Positions 8,295-17,395 of a stretch of 64,000 nucleotides of DNA are shown one piece after another. The notes under the pieces are model-generated. The model searched no databases and was not told where the DNA came from. It saw nothing but the letters and a program-made list of their open reading frames with translations. Every line of letters starts with the position of its first letter. The first letter of the stretch is position 1. Origin of the DNA: Leptospiraceae bacterium (GTDB lineage: Bacteria > Spirochaetota > Leptospiria > Leptospirales > Leptospiraceae); the NCBI GenBank assembly GCA_016711485.1, contig JADJSX010000025.1:62001-126000 (forward strand), given 5' to 3'. The position numbers and the translations under genes are program-made.

Positions 8295-10316
8295 ATGGAA
8301 CCAAATAAAATTAAAAACACTAATTACCCGATTTATCTATGTGTAGAAAACGCATTATTGGGCGAATATTTAGCAAATGAACTTTCGAATAATAAATTTA
8401 GTTTCGAAAAAATTAGTTATTCCGAACTGACTTTAAAAATTTCAGAACTAAAAAAGTCTCTGCTAATTTTACAAACTGACCAAGACGAATATCATTTGAT
8501 TGAGCTTGCACGAAGATTGAAAATGTTTTATGGTTATGAAACTCGTATTATATTTCTTTCTTCAGATTATAAAACGGAAGAAGATGCGAGTAATGTAACC
8601 GATAAATTTTTTCAAATACCTGTTCCTTTTCGAGAAATTGAAAATACAATTCAAAAATTTTTGACAGATACACATAAAATTTTAGTCATAGATGATTCCA
8701 AATTGGTTCACAATCATTTAGTTCCGCCTTTAGCTAATGAAGGTTATAAAGTATTTGAAGCATTTAACGGCAAAGAAGGATTAGACTTAACCATTGAATA
8801 TAAACCTGATTTGATTATTTGTGATATTGAAATGCCAAATATGAACGGATTTGAAGTATGCACAGAGATACGAAAAAATCCAGAAGTAAGAGATACTTAT
8901 ATCATTATGTCTAGCACTCTAGGTTCTGCTTCTGATATTCAAAAAGGATTTAATGCAGGAGTTGATGAGTATATCACAAAACCTGTTGTAATTGGCGAAT
9001 TACTCGAAAGAATCAATCGACATTTTAAACAATCATTAAGTGGGCGGGAAAATATAATTATCCTCGAAAAGGATGAACATATAATTGCTAATATAACGAA
9101 GTCTTTACGAAAACAAGGATTTTCTGTTCGTTCTACTTCAACAATAGAAGAAACAATTCACTTGGTTCAAAAGTATCCATTTGATTTAATTATCAGTGAA
9201 ATGGAATTGGGTGAGGAAACTGCGATGGATTTGTGTTTGTCTTTAAAAAATGCAAATACTGGTTTTCATCCATCAATTTTGATTCTGACTTCTCGTGATA
9301 ATAATGCTGATTATAAAATGATTATGAATATGGGTGTTTCTGGAATTATAAGTAAACCGTTTTCGATGGATACATTACTTGCTTCTGTTGAGAGGTTACT
9401 AGCCGATAGACGCACTGCCGCAGAAAGGAAACAGTTATTAAAATATTTGTCAAAATCATCAGCAAAAATTGCTTCCGAAAAAGCAATTCTTACAAATGGA
9501 TCTGGTGGACGCAGGTCTGAAAAAAAATACGCATCTTTATTGTTTACAGATATTGTAAATTTTACAGCGAGATGTGAGAAATATCCACCCGACTCTGTAG
9601 TGGAACAAATTAATACAATTTTTGAGCTTATTACCAAAACAATTCATAAACATGATGGGGACGTAGATAAATTCATGGGTGATGCCTGTATGGCATACTG
9701 GATTGGCGACGAACACTCATCATCCGCAGTAAAATTAATTGATGCAGTCCAAGAAATACGAGATAAAATAGCCGAAGCAAATTTAAAATCTGCTATATTG
9801 ACAGAGGATCCAATTCGAATTCGATATGGAATGAACTCAGGAGAAATTATATTATGTGATATCGGAAGTTCGGAAGCTCGGATTGATTTGACTGTAATTG
9901 GGGATCATGTCAATCTTGCGGCGAGGTTGGAATCTGCATCCAAACAATATGGAATTGAATCACTACTAAGTGAGTATACTTATGCGTTAACCGCAGACTC
10001 GGTGGAAGTTCGTGAAATTGATAGGATTAAAGTTTATGGAAAAAATATTCCCGTAGTAGTTTACGAACTATTAAGTAAAAAAGGAATGTTGAATGACACT
10101 CAAAAAGAACTTTTAGGAATTTATAATTTTGCAAAAGAACTTTATTCTAAAGGAAATTTTTTAGAGGCGAAAAGAAATTTTATCCAAGCCAATAAACTTG
10201 AAGAATTATACCCGGGTAGGATTACGAATCCTTCCAAAGTTTATGCAATTCGGTGTGATTTTTTATTAAAGAATCCACCTAAAAATTGGGACGGAGTTTG
10301 GGCACTTCGAAAATAG
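8295..10316 (+). CDS. Multi-receiver class III adenylate/guanylate cyclase
   Basis: A 673-residue response regulator with a cyclase output. Residues 1-120 form a degenerate receiver-like domain. Residues 130-245 are a canonical receiver with acceptor Asp177 in LIICDIEMPNMNG and the Lys in YITKPV. Residues 250-370 are a third receiver in which the acceptor is Glu302 (LIISEMELG), a natural phosphomimetic. The cyclase domain (about 410-600) keeps both metal aspartates, Asp419 in FTDIVNFT and Asp463 in DKFMGDA, and VNLAARLE with the transition-state Asn and Arg. Lys459 and the Thr in LTVIGD point to ATP as substrate; this is inferred from the family. A helical, TPR-like tail follows. Its position directly behind CheA suggests that CheA phosphorylates the second receiver to control cAMP. 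Confidence 0.9.
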   Translation: MEPNKIKNTNYPIYLCVENALLGEYLANELSNNKFSFEKISYSELTLKISELKKSLLILQTDQDEYHLIELARRLKMFYGYETRIIFLSSDYKTEEDASNVTDKFFQIPVPFREIENTIQKFLTDTHKILVIDDSKLVHNHLVPPLANEGYKVFEAFNGKEGLDLTIEYKPDLIICDIEMPNMNGFEVCTEIRKNPEVRDTYIIMSSTLGSASDIQKGFNAGVDEYITKPVVIGELLERINRHFKQSLSGRENIIILEKDEHIIANITKSLRKQGFSVRSTSTIEETIHLVQKYPFDLIISEMELGEETAMDLCLSLKNANTGFHPSILILTSRDNNADYKMIMNMGVSGIISKPFSMDTLLASVERLLADRRTAAERKQLLKYLSKSSAKIASEKAILTNGSGGRRSEKKYASLLFTDIVNFTARCEKYPPDSVVEQINTIFELITKTIHKHDGDVDKFMGDACMAYWIGDEHSSSAVKLIDAVQEIRDKIAEANLKSAILTEDPIRIRYGMNSGEIILCDIGSSEARIDLTVIGDHVNLAARLESASKQYGIESLLSEYTYALTADSVEVREIDRIKVYGKNIPVVVYELLSKKGMLNDTQKELLGIYNFAKELYSKGNFLEAKRNFIQANKLEELYPGRITNPSKVYAIRCDFLLKNPPKNWDGVWALRK

Positions 10317-10529
10317 GGCTATTTGTTACTTTGTTTCCGAAAATTGCATTATTCAGATTCTAGGTGGTTAACCTAAGGTTTAAATCATTCGATAAATCCA
10401 TTTTTGTGACTATTGGTTTTATTTACGTTAGGTAAAACTAGGCTTTAAACTTAGATTTATTTCTGACTCAAAAAATTACTTTATAATTTAGGCTATTGAT
10501 TTTAAACTGTGTTAAAGAGTGAGAATCGA
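10317..10529. other. Intergenic stretch, no feature recognised
   Basis: About 210 AT-rich bases between the cyclase and acyltransferase genes. I see no strong hairpin followed by a T-run and no convincing promoter. It is the only sizeable gap inside the signalling cluster, so the acyltransferase may have its own promoter here. Confidence 0.3.
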
Positions 10530-11357
10530 ATGGAAGAAATTACAAAAATTTTAGAGCCTTTTTTTATCCCAAGGGAAATTCCTGCGACCATTATTAAAAC
10601 AGCGATGGAGTTGATCTATCGTGTCGAAGTCACTGGTAGTGAGCACGTTCCCAAAAATGGAGGCGCGGTTTTGATTTGTAATCATACTGATTCTCTAGAT
10701 ATCCCTGTGATTGGTCTTTATATGCCAAGAAAAGTTGTCTTTTTGGGAAAAAATGAAGTTTTTAATCCACAAGAAACCTTAATAAAAATAATGAATGCTG
10801 AAAATTCTATTTTAAAACAGCCAGGATTAAATGTATTAAAATCTGCATTGGAGTCATATTTAAATACGATAGGAGATATATATTCTCATCAAATTCAGAA
10901 ATGGGGTGGAATGCCTATTATCCGCAATTTTCACGGAGAGGACGCAAAATCAGCAGTAGCATATTATGAAGAACTAGAAAATTATATGGTTTCAATTTTA
11001 AAATCTGGAGAAATTGTCTCAATATTCCCAGAAGGTACGAGAACATTAAGTGGAGTTATGGGTCCATTTAAAGCTCTCGCCGCAAAGATAGCTATTCGTG
11101 CCAATGTTCCAATCATTCCAAGTGGAATTTCGGGAGCATGGAACATGTCTACTCCTAAGGCAATTTTATCTGGTCAAACTAGAAATAGCGTTATACGATA
11201 TAATATAGGAGTTCCCGTACTCCCTGAAGAATTTCCAAAAGAACCAGAAAAGAAAGCAGCCAAAATTTTAACCGAAGAACTTGAAAAGAGAGTTTATTTT
11301 TTAACTAACAATTCTGAACGTAGGGGCAAACCGAGAAAATTTGCTACAAAACTATAA
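10530..11357 (+). CDS. 1-acyl-sn-glycerol-3-phosphate acyltransferase (PlsC-like)
   Basis: A 275-residue lysophospholipid acyltransferase-family protein. The HX4D catalytic motif is visible in CNHTDSLDIPV and the glycerophosphate-binding motif in IFPEGTRTLSG; MPIIRNFHG between them is also typical. The family transfers a fatty acyl chain to lysophosphatidic acid at the inner membrane, although this member could have another acceptor. I chose the ATG at 10530, which has GAG-rich sequence 6-12 bases upstream; a GTG at 10509 would add seven residues but lacks a Shine-Dalgarno sequence. It sits between signalling genes, with no other lipid gene nearby. Confidence 0.85.
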   Translation: MEEITKILEPFFIPREIPATIIKTAMELIYRVEVTGSEHVPKNGGAVLICNHTDSLDIPVIGLYMPRKVVFLGKNEVFNPQETLIKIMNAENSILKQPGLNVLKSALESYLNTIGDIYSHQIQKWGGMPIIRNFHGEDAKSAVAYYEELENYMVSILKSGEIVSIFPEGTRTLSGVMGPFKALAAKIAIRANVPIIPSGISGAWNMSTPKAILSGQTRNSVIRYNIGVPVLPEEFPKEPEKKAAKILTEELEKRVYFLTNNSERRGKPRKFATKL

Positions 11358-11424
11358 AAGTCTGTGAATAAAACACAAAACCAAAATTCAGTAATACGCA
11401 GAGATTCAATCAGGTGATTCTTGT

Positions 11425-12180
11425 ATGCATTTAGTTTTACTGGTTGAGACAGATTTTTATTCCTTAAAAGATTTAGAGTATCAGCTTTCAGGAAATCGAT
11501 TTAGGTTAGTAACCACAGTAAATCCCAAAAAGGGTTTAGAATATGCAAAGTCTGCACCACCTGATTTGATAATGTTGAGTTTTCATCAACAGGAAAAAGA
11601 AACTGTGGACTTACTTATGTATTTAAAAAAAGATCCAATCACAAAACAAATTCCAGTTTTAGGTTTGATTGCTGATTTTAATCAACCATTTTTGGATATT
11701 TTAAAAAAAATTGGACTTGCTGATTATCTTCCGAAACCAATTAAACAAAATGTCCTTGTTCCAAAAGTAAATGAGCTTATAAAGGTTTCTGAAAAAATTA
11801 GAGATACAATTGTAAAAGAAACAGTTCATCATGTTTCTATTCCTTTGAACAATGAGGAGAGGATAATTTTAGTTTTCCGCTCAGGAATTAAAAACTATGT
11901 AGTCCCAGAAGTTCGAAAGATATTGAATCATGAATTAATTAAATCAATTATCAATAAACATATTTGTATAGATATTCATACCATTCCAGAAATTAGTTTG
12001 GAAGAATTGCAGATTATAGAAAAAATCGTAAAGTTATTTGGAAATAAAAAAATAGCATTGATAACCGGAACTCATTTAGGAAATATTATGAAAAATAGTG
12101 ATCTGCCGGATTATGCAAATCTATTCTTATCAATGCAAGATTACGAATTATTTTTAGAAAATCCAGATTTGGATGAATAA
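11425..12180 (+). CDS. Pseudo-receiver protein with STAS-like C-terminal domain
   Basis: A 251-residue protein. The first 115 residues follow the receiver pattern (LVLLVETDFYSLKDLEYQL, PPDLIMLSFHQQ, YLPKPIK), but the acceptor Asp is replaced (LIMLSFHQ) and the usual acidic pair near the N-terminus is reduced, so phosphorylation is unlikely. Residues 145-250 resemble a STAS fold: ERIILVFRSGIKNYVVPEV, ICIDIHTIPEISLEELQII, KKIALITGTHLGNI. The STAS assignment is inference from pattern. The gene converges on a bona fide STAS gene with only four bases between the stops, so the pair may form one switch. Confidence 0.65.
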   Translation: MHLVLLVETDFYSLKDLEYQLSGNRFRLVTTVNPKKGLEYAKSAPPDLIMLSFHQQEKETVDLLMYLKKDPITKQIPVLGLIADFNQPFLDILKKIGLADYLPKPIKQNVLVPKVNELIKVSEKIRDTIVKETVHHVSIPLNNEERIILVFRSGIKNYVVPEVRKILNHELIKSIINKHICIDIHTIPEISLEELQIIEKIVKLFGNKKIALITGTHLGNIMKNSDLPDYANLFLSMQDYELFLENPDLDE

Positions 12181-12184
12181 TATT

Positions 12185-12517
12185 TTATTTGGTATAAGAT
12201 TGAAAAGCGGCTTCCGGTGTTGAAAAAATTTCGAATACTTTATTGAGCATCGTCAAGTCAAATAACTCCAACAAATCATCATCAGTAATGACAAGTTTGA
12301 TGTCACCGGTTGTTGCTTTTAATTTATTTTTTAAAAATACAATCTGACCTAAAACAGACGAAGATATATGATTTGCATCAGTTAAATCTATCACTACCTT
12401 CCTAGAATCAGAGGAGAAAATTTGGCTAAAATATCTATCTAACCGCCCGCTATCAGACTGTAGGATAGAGCCATCCATTTTGATTACTTGTATTCCTTCT
12501 ATTAGCTTGTATTCCAT
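12185..12517 (-). CDS. STAS-domain anti-anti-sigma factor
   Basis: A 110-residue single STAS domain (SpoIIAA/RsbV type). The core VVIDLTDANHISSSVLGQIVFL carries the conserved Asp-x-x-x-Ile-Ser-Ser-Ser loop where partner-switching kinases phosphorylate a serine. Such proteins bind an anti-sigma kinase when unphosphorylated. No kinase or PP2C phosphatase is next door, so the partners lie elsewhere. A GCGGAGAAAT ribosome site precedes the ATG. Its neighbours are the convergent pseudo-receiver/STAS gene and the divergent class A PBP gene, which starts 106 bases away. Confidence 0.88.
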   Translation of the reverse strand: MEYKLIEGIQVIKMDGSILQSDSGRLDRYFSQIFSSDSRKVVIDLTDANHISSSVLGQIVFLKNKLKATTGDIKLVITDDDLLELFDLTMLNKVFEIFSTPEAAFQSYTK

Positions 12518-12623
12518 ATTTCTCCGCTTTCCTGTTAAGATTTATTTCAGTAAAGGAAATAAGCAAGAATAATTTTTGAAAAATGAATTTCAAGATTTTG
12601 AGTAAGAGTATTTTTAGGTTATA

Positions 12624-15116
12624 ATGGCTGTCTTACGAATTCTATATTACTCATTTTTGAACTTATTGTCTTTTCTGGATTCTATTAAATGGAAAGTATT
12701 CCGTTTAGTGAGTTTGGTTGTATTTCTTTCTTCCGTCGTACTTTTTGTGAGTGCTTATGTCGTTTGGATTAAAGAAAAACCAAATGTAAAAGCAAACTTA
12801 GATAAGTATAAATCGGAAGTTTCAAATTATTACGATTCGGTAAAATCAAAACCAATTCGAATCTACGATAAAAATTCTAAATTAATTGGCGAATTTAACA
12901 GGAGAAATTTTAAACCTATTCGAACTGATAATTTAAAAGACCACGGAAATTTAATCTGGGCACTTTTATCCTCTGAGGACAGAGACTTTTTTAAGCATGG
13001 TGGAATTAATTACACTGCTATCGGTCGGGCAATTGTTGTTAACCTTGCCAAACTCAAACTTATGCAAGGGGGGAGTACGATCACACAACAGTTATCTAAA
13101 CTTACCCTGAATTTAGGGGAACGTAATATATACAATAAAATTACGGAAGCATTCTGTACTTACTATATCGAAAACCAATACGACAAAGAAACAATCTTAG
13201 CCATGTATATGAACCAGATATTTTTGGGAGAAGGAAATATTGGTCTAGAAGAAGCTAGTCGGTATTATTTTAATAAAACTGCAACCAAACTTACCCCTGC
13301 CGAGTCAGCTTTGTTAGTTGGAATTATTCCAGCTCCTTCCATTTATAATCCGATTCGAAATTTAACCATAGCACTTGATCGACAAAAAAGAATTTTAAAT
13401 GACATGGCGAAAAATTCTAATCTTAATTTTGAACCAAATAAAATCGAAAAAGATTTTCCGAAAAAAATAGAAGAAAACATTCGTCAGTTTAAAAATTCTT
13501 ATAAAATAAAAGAATCCAAAATTGGAGAAAAATCAAAGTTTACAAGTGATATTGGAAAATTTGGTTTTGATAGAGACTTTAAACTAAATCTCGCTCCTGA
13601 TTTTAATGAGAGTATTCGTCGTTACACTCTAGAAAAATTTTCGAATGATGAATTAGAAAAAACTTCTCTCAATATATTTACGACTTTAGATTACGAAAAA
13701 CAGAGTGTTTTAGAAGCTTCTTTGAGAGAAGGGATTGAAGATGTTAGAAAAGTTCTAGATAAAGAAAAACAAAATTATATCAAAAAAGGAAATGATACCG
13801 AAGTAAAACGGCAAGCGGAAATTATTGATAACATGAATGGAAGTGCTGTTTCTTTAAATCCATTTAATGGAAATGTAGAAGCGTTAGTCGGTGCATATAA
13901 AATTTCATCAATTTATCGATTGAACCGTGCAGAAGAAGCAAAACGCCAACCCGGTTCTGCAATAAAGGGAATAATTTTTACACTTGCTTTAGAGAAACAT
14001 ATAATTAATCCTTCGACTCTAGTAAAAGACGAAAAAATTAATATAGGCGGATATACTCCAAAAAATTGGTATGGTTCTTACAAGGGATATATTACGGCAA
14101 GACAAGCACTTGCACAATCAGTAAATACAATTGCTGTAAAACTTTTACAAGAAGTTGGTGTAGGATATTTTTTGGAGAAAATGTCTCTTATCCTCTCAAT
14201 TCCAACATCTGAGTTAAAGGAAAGATTTGGAAATAATCTTTCCCTTGCACTTGGATCAGGAGAGTTAAGTCCTATGGAACTTGCAGTGGTATACAGTACA
14301 ATTGCAAATGGTGGTTATAAAATTCGCCCTAAAAAAATTTTAAAAATTACAGATGACGACGATATTGATAGAACACCTCCGGAACTTTACACTGAAGAAA
14401 CAAGGGAACAAATTTTAGATCCTGTGGCTTGTGCAATGGCAATTAATTTATTGGAATCCGTATTGAGTGGAGAAGGGACGTTACCCGTTAGAGACAAAGA
14501 AAAAGATAAAATTCCTTTGGCAGGAAAAACAGGAACTGTTCAAACTCCAAAAAAGGCGATGGAAAAATGGGGAAACAGAAAAGGAATACGCGATTCCTGG
14601 TTTGCCGGAATTTCTCCTGGGAATGTTACAACAGTATGGGTTGGAAATGACCAAAGTGCCCCGTTTCCTGGATCGGGCGCGGGTATAAGTGGGCGAGTAT
14701 GGTTACGTTTTGTTAATTTTTTGCGCTCTCGAATTAGTCCTGACGAAAAATTAGTAAGATCTTTCGAAGGTGATTTCGTACAACTTGACATTTGTGGAGA
14801 AACAGGAATTCTTTTACTAGATTCCCCTGAATGTAAATTTCCTATTTACTCACAATATTATTTTAGAGGAAGTGAACCACAGGCGAATAATCCACCGCCG
14901 CCAGAAGTGAAAATTGAAACTACAAAATCCACACCGTCGACAGATGAAGGTACTAGTTTTGAAGATGAAGCTGATGCGGAGGATAATCCGAATAAGTCTA
15001 CAGAGATAGTTCCAGAACCAGAGCCGGAGCGTAAACCTGAAAAACTTCCAGAGCCAGAAATGAATTTGAAAGAAAATATGCCTTCCCCTGATTTTAAGAA
15101 ACCTTCTGGAGAATAG
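12624..15116 (+). CDS. Class A penicillin-binding protein (glycosyltransferase/transpeptidase)
   Basis: An 830-residue bifunctional peptidoglycan synthase. After a short cytoplasmic segment and one membrane anchor (about 28-50) comes a GT51 domain with SSEDRDFFKHGG (catalytic Glu) and GGSTITQQLSK. The transpeptidase has the active Ser in PGSAIK, SVNT as the SxN motif, and AGKTGTVQT. The C-terminus, from about residue 755, is a Pro/Glu-rich disordered tail. It polymerises and crosslinks lipid II in the periplasm. The next gene starts seven bases after the stop, with the ribosome site inside the tail codons, so the two are likely co-transcribed. Penicillin target by family knowledge. Confidence 0.93.
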   Translation: MAVLRILYYSFLNLLSFLDSIKWKVFRLVSLVVFLSSVVLFVSAYVVWIKEKPNVKANLDKYKSEVSNYYDSVKSKPIRIYDKNSKLIGEFNRRNFKPIRTDNLKDHGNLIWALLSSEDRDFFKHGGINYTAIGRAIVVNLAKLKLMQGGSTITQQLSKLTLNLGERNIYNKITEAFCTYYIENQYDKETILAMYMNQIFLGEGNIGLEEASRYYFNKTATKLTPAESALLVGIIPAPSIYNPIRNLTIALDRQKRILNDMAKNSNLNFEPNKIEKDFPKKIEENIRQFKNSYKIKESKIGEKSKFTSDIGKFGFDRDFKLNLAPDFNESIRRYTLEKFSNDELEKTSLNIFTTLDYEKQSVLEASLREGIEDVRKVLDKEKQNYIKKGNDTEVKRQAEIIDNMNGSAVSLNPFNGNVEALVGAYKISSIYRLNRAEEAKRQPGSAIKGIIFTLALEKHIINPSTLVKDEKINIGGYTPKNWYGSYKGYITARQALAQSVNTIAVKLLQEVGVGYFLEKMSLILSIPTSELKERFGNNLSLALGSGELSPMELAVVYSTIANGGYKIRPKKILKITDDDDIDRTPPELYTEETREQILDPVACAMAINLLESVLSGEGTLPVRDKEKDKIPLAGKTGTVQTPKKAMEKWGNRKGIRDSWFAGISPGNVTTVWVGNDQSAPFPGSGAGISGRVWLRFVNFLRSRISPDEKLVRSFEGDFVQLDICGETGILLLDSPECKFPIYSQYYFRGSEPQANNPPPPEVKIETTKSTPSTDEGTSFEDEADAEDNPNKSTEIVPEPEPERKPEKLPEPEMNLKENMPSPDFKKPSGE

Positions 15117-15122
15117 AGAATT

Positions 15123-17390
15123 TTGTCCATTTTAATAACTCCTTTTCGAAATACAGGAAGTGCGTTTCGGTATTCGCTTTTCATTTATTTATTTTCGCTT
15201 TTATTTAACACTTCCTTGCGGGTTATGGGTTACGACTTAAGTAGTGAAATTCATTCCATTTTAAATGGGGATTTTGTTTATTTGATTCTATTAGTAAATC
15301 TTAAAATATTTTTGATTTACTATATTTTTTATTCCTCACTCCAGATTTGTACGGATTTTTTACTGGAAGAAATCTTTCCTTCTTTATCCAAAAAAACTAA
15401 ATCCAAGAAAAAAACCATATTTACTTATTCCGTATTTTTGATTTTTACTTTGGCTCTCTTTTTTCATTCGGTAATCCATTATCCGCAGTTGTATGGAGAG
15501 TTTTTTTATATACGTCATACGTATTTGCAGAATTTATTATTTTTTTTGACAGATCATGTAAATCCTAAAATATTCGATAATTTTTTTCTTGGATTTATAA
15601 CATCCTATCTATCTTTTTTAGTTGCTGGTTTTTTTTATAAAGGATATTTACGTTTTTTATTTTTATTTACTTTCATAATATTAATTTTATTTTTTCACAT
15701 AAATAGTTTTATGTACGGGATAATTCCATTATTCCTAACATATCAATTTATTCGAAGAATGGATTTTACTATAAATCGTTTTGCAATACTTCCTTTTCTA
15801 CTTGTTTTATTTTCTTGTATTGGCTTATTTTATTATTTTTCATTTTTCTTTCATTTACCTGGAATTGAAAAAACGAAAGATTACAATCTCCTTATTGTTT
15901 CTGCTGATAGTCTTCGCGCAGATAGGATTGGAGCAAAGGTAAACGGTGTTAGTATTACGCCTAATATTGATAAATTTAAAGAAGAAGCATTTGTTTTTCA
16001 GGACCACCATGTTACAATTCCAAGAACCTTTCCTAGTTGGGCTGATTTATTGACGGGTGAATATAGTATGTCGCATAAAATTAGAGACATGTTCCCTGCT
16101 CCAGAAGAAAAAAAGAATTTAGGTACAGCTGAATTTCCGACTATTGGTCATTATCTACAGAAAAGAAAATATAAAACTGCGGTATATTCTAATTTTGCGG
16201 GAGATATATTTACTCGTGCAGATTTTGGTTTTCAAGAAGTCCATACTCCAGATTTTAACGCAAAAATTTTGGTAACTCAAAAGAATTTAGAGTTTCAAGT
16301 TTTTTTACTTCCTATACTCACAGGTTCATTTTTAAGAGGTGGAAATTATTTTGAAGAAGTTGATGGATTTTCTAGTTTAGGAGATGGGGATAGAATTCTT
16401 CCAAATATTTATTCATTTATTCGAAAAGAAAAATCAAATCCATTTTTTCTGACTGTATTTTTTTCTGTAACACATTTTCCGTATTCACCTCCTTACCCTG
16501 ATTATAAAAAGTTCACTGATCCTAATTACTATGGAATTTACAAATATTTTAAATTTGTAGATCCAACTTCTAATTCTAAACCGAATGAAAAAGACATCGA
16601 ACAAATTAAGGGAGTATTTGACTCTTCCGTATATTCTTTTGATGAAAGTTTTGGGAAAATCGTTAGTTACCTCAAAAAACATTCTGTATACGATAAAACA
16701 TTAATTATAATTACAGGTGATCATGGTGAGTCGTTGTATGAGGATGTGCACGGGCATGGGCACGGCGAGCATTTACGCGGACCTCACATTACGCAGGTTC
16801 CTTTGATAATAAAGTTTCCATTTGATTTCTATAAAGAAAGAGAGTTTCATGAATTTAAAGGGATTACTAGCTCTGTAGATATAGTTCCTTCTTTATTAGA
16901 ATTTTTTCAAATAGAGGCTAATAAGGAGTTACCAGGGAAATCCTTAATCCCTATTTTAGGAAAGGAAAATTGGGTCGAAGAACGTTCGATTTATTCGGAA
17001 ACGGGAATTTGGTTTTCGGATATAGGGGATCATTTTTTCCAATCGCAAAGAATCATGTATCCAAGCATTCTAAAAATGCACCAAATTGTTCCAGAAGAAA
17101 ATTATCAAATTATGATCACTGATCCTTATTTTCGTGAAACAATAGCTTTTGCAAAACATCGTACTCTGATGAATTCTCGATACAAGTTTATTTATATTCC
17201 AACGCGCGATGGTGTGTTGTATGAGTTGTATGATCGTATTTTGGATCCGCTTAATTTAACTAACATAGCTGGATCAAATTCTTTTTTAGTTGAACAGTTT
17301 AAACTTGAGTTGTATAAATTAGCAGAGGAGAAGGAAGGAGCAAATATCATAGGTGATTATATTCTGCCTCCTCCTGTTACTAAGGAATAA
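15123..17390 (+). CDS. Membrane-anchored sulfatase/phosphotransferase-fold enzyme
   Basis: A 755-residue protein with five or six N-terminal membrane helices (to about residue 245) and then a periplasmic alkaline-phosphatase-superfamily domain. The metal-binding Asp lies in IVSADSLRADRIG, the likely nucleophile region is TIPRTFPSWADLL, and distal metal ligands are in ITGDHGESLYED and GHGEHLRGPH. The layout resembles LtaS or phosphoethanolamine transferases as much as sulfatases, and a nucleophile Thr would favour a phosphotransferase. The start is TTG at 15123 with GGAGAA about 12 bases upstream; the next in-frame ATG (15225) would cut the first helix. It lies between the PBP and a DUF2339 gene, which suggests an envelope role. 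Confidence 0.8.
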   Translation: MSILITPFRNTGSAFRYSLFIYLFSLLFNTSLRVMGYDLSSEIHSILNGDFVYLILLVNLKIFLIYYIFYSSLQICTDFLLEEIFPSLSKKTKSKKKTIFTYSVFLIFTLALFFHSVIHYPQLYGEFFYIRHTYLQNLLFFLTDHVNPKIFDNFFLGFITSYLSFLVAGFFYKGYLRFLFLFTFIILILFFHINSFMYGIIPLFLTYQFIRRMDFTINRFAILPFLLVLFSCIGLFYYFSFFFHLPGIEKTKDYNLLIVSADSLRADRIGAKVNGVSITPNIDKFKEEAFVFQDHHVTIPRTFPSWADLLTGEYSMSHKIRDMFPAPEEKKNLGTAEFPTIGHYLQKRKYKTAVYSNFAGDIFTRADFGFQEVHTPDFNAKILVTQKNLEFQVFLLPILTGSFLRGGNYFEEVDGFSSLGDGDRILPNIYSFIRKEKSNPFFLTVFFSVTHFPYSPPYPDYKKFTDPNYYGIYKYFKFVDPTSNSKPNEKDIEQIKGVFDSSVYSFDESFGKIVSYLKKHSVYDKTLIIITGDHGESLYEDVHGHGHGEHLRGPHITQVPLIIKFPFDFYKEREFHEFKGITSSVDIVPSLLEFFQIEANKELPGKSLIPILGKENWVEERSIYSETGIWFSDIGDHFFQSQRIMYPSILKMHQIVPEENYQIMITDPYFRETIAFAKHRTLMNSRYKFIYIPTRDGVLYELYDRILDPLNLTNIAGSNSFLVEQFKLELYKLAEEKEGANIIGDYILPPPVTKE

Positions 17391-17395
17391 ATTAT

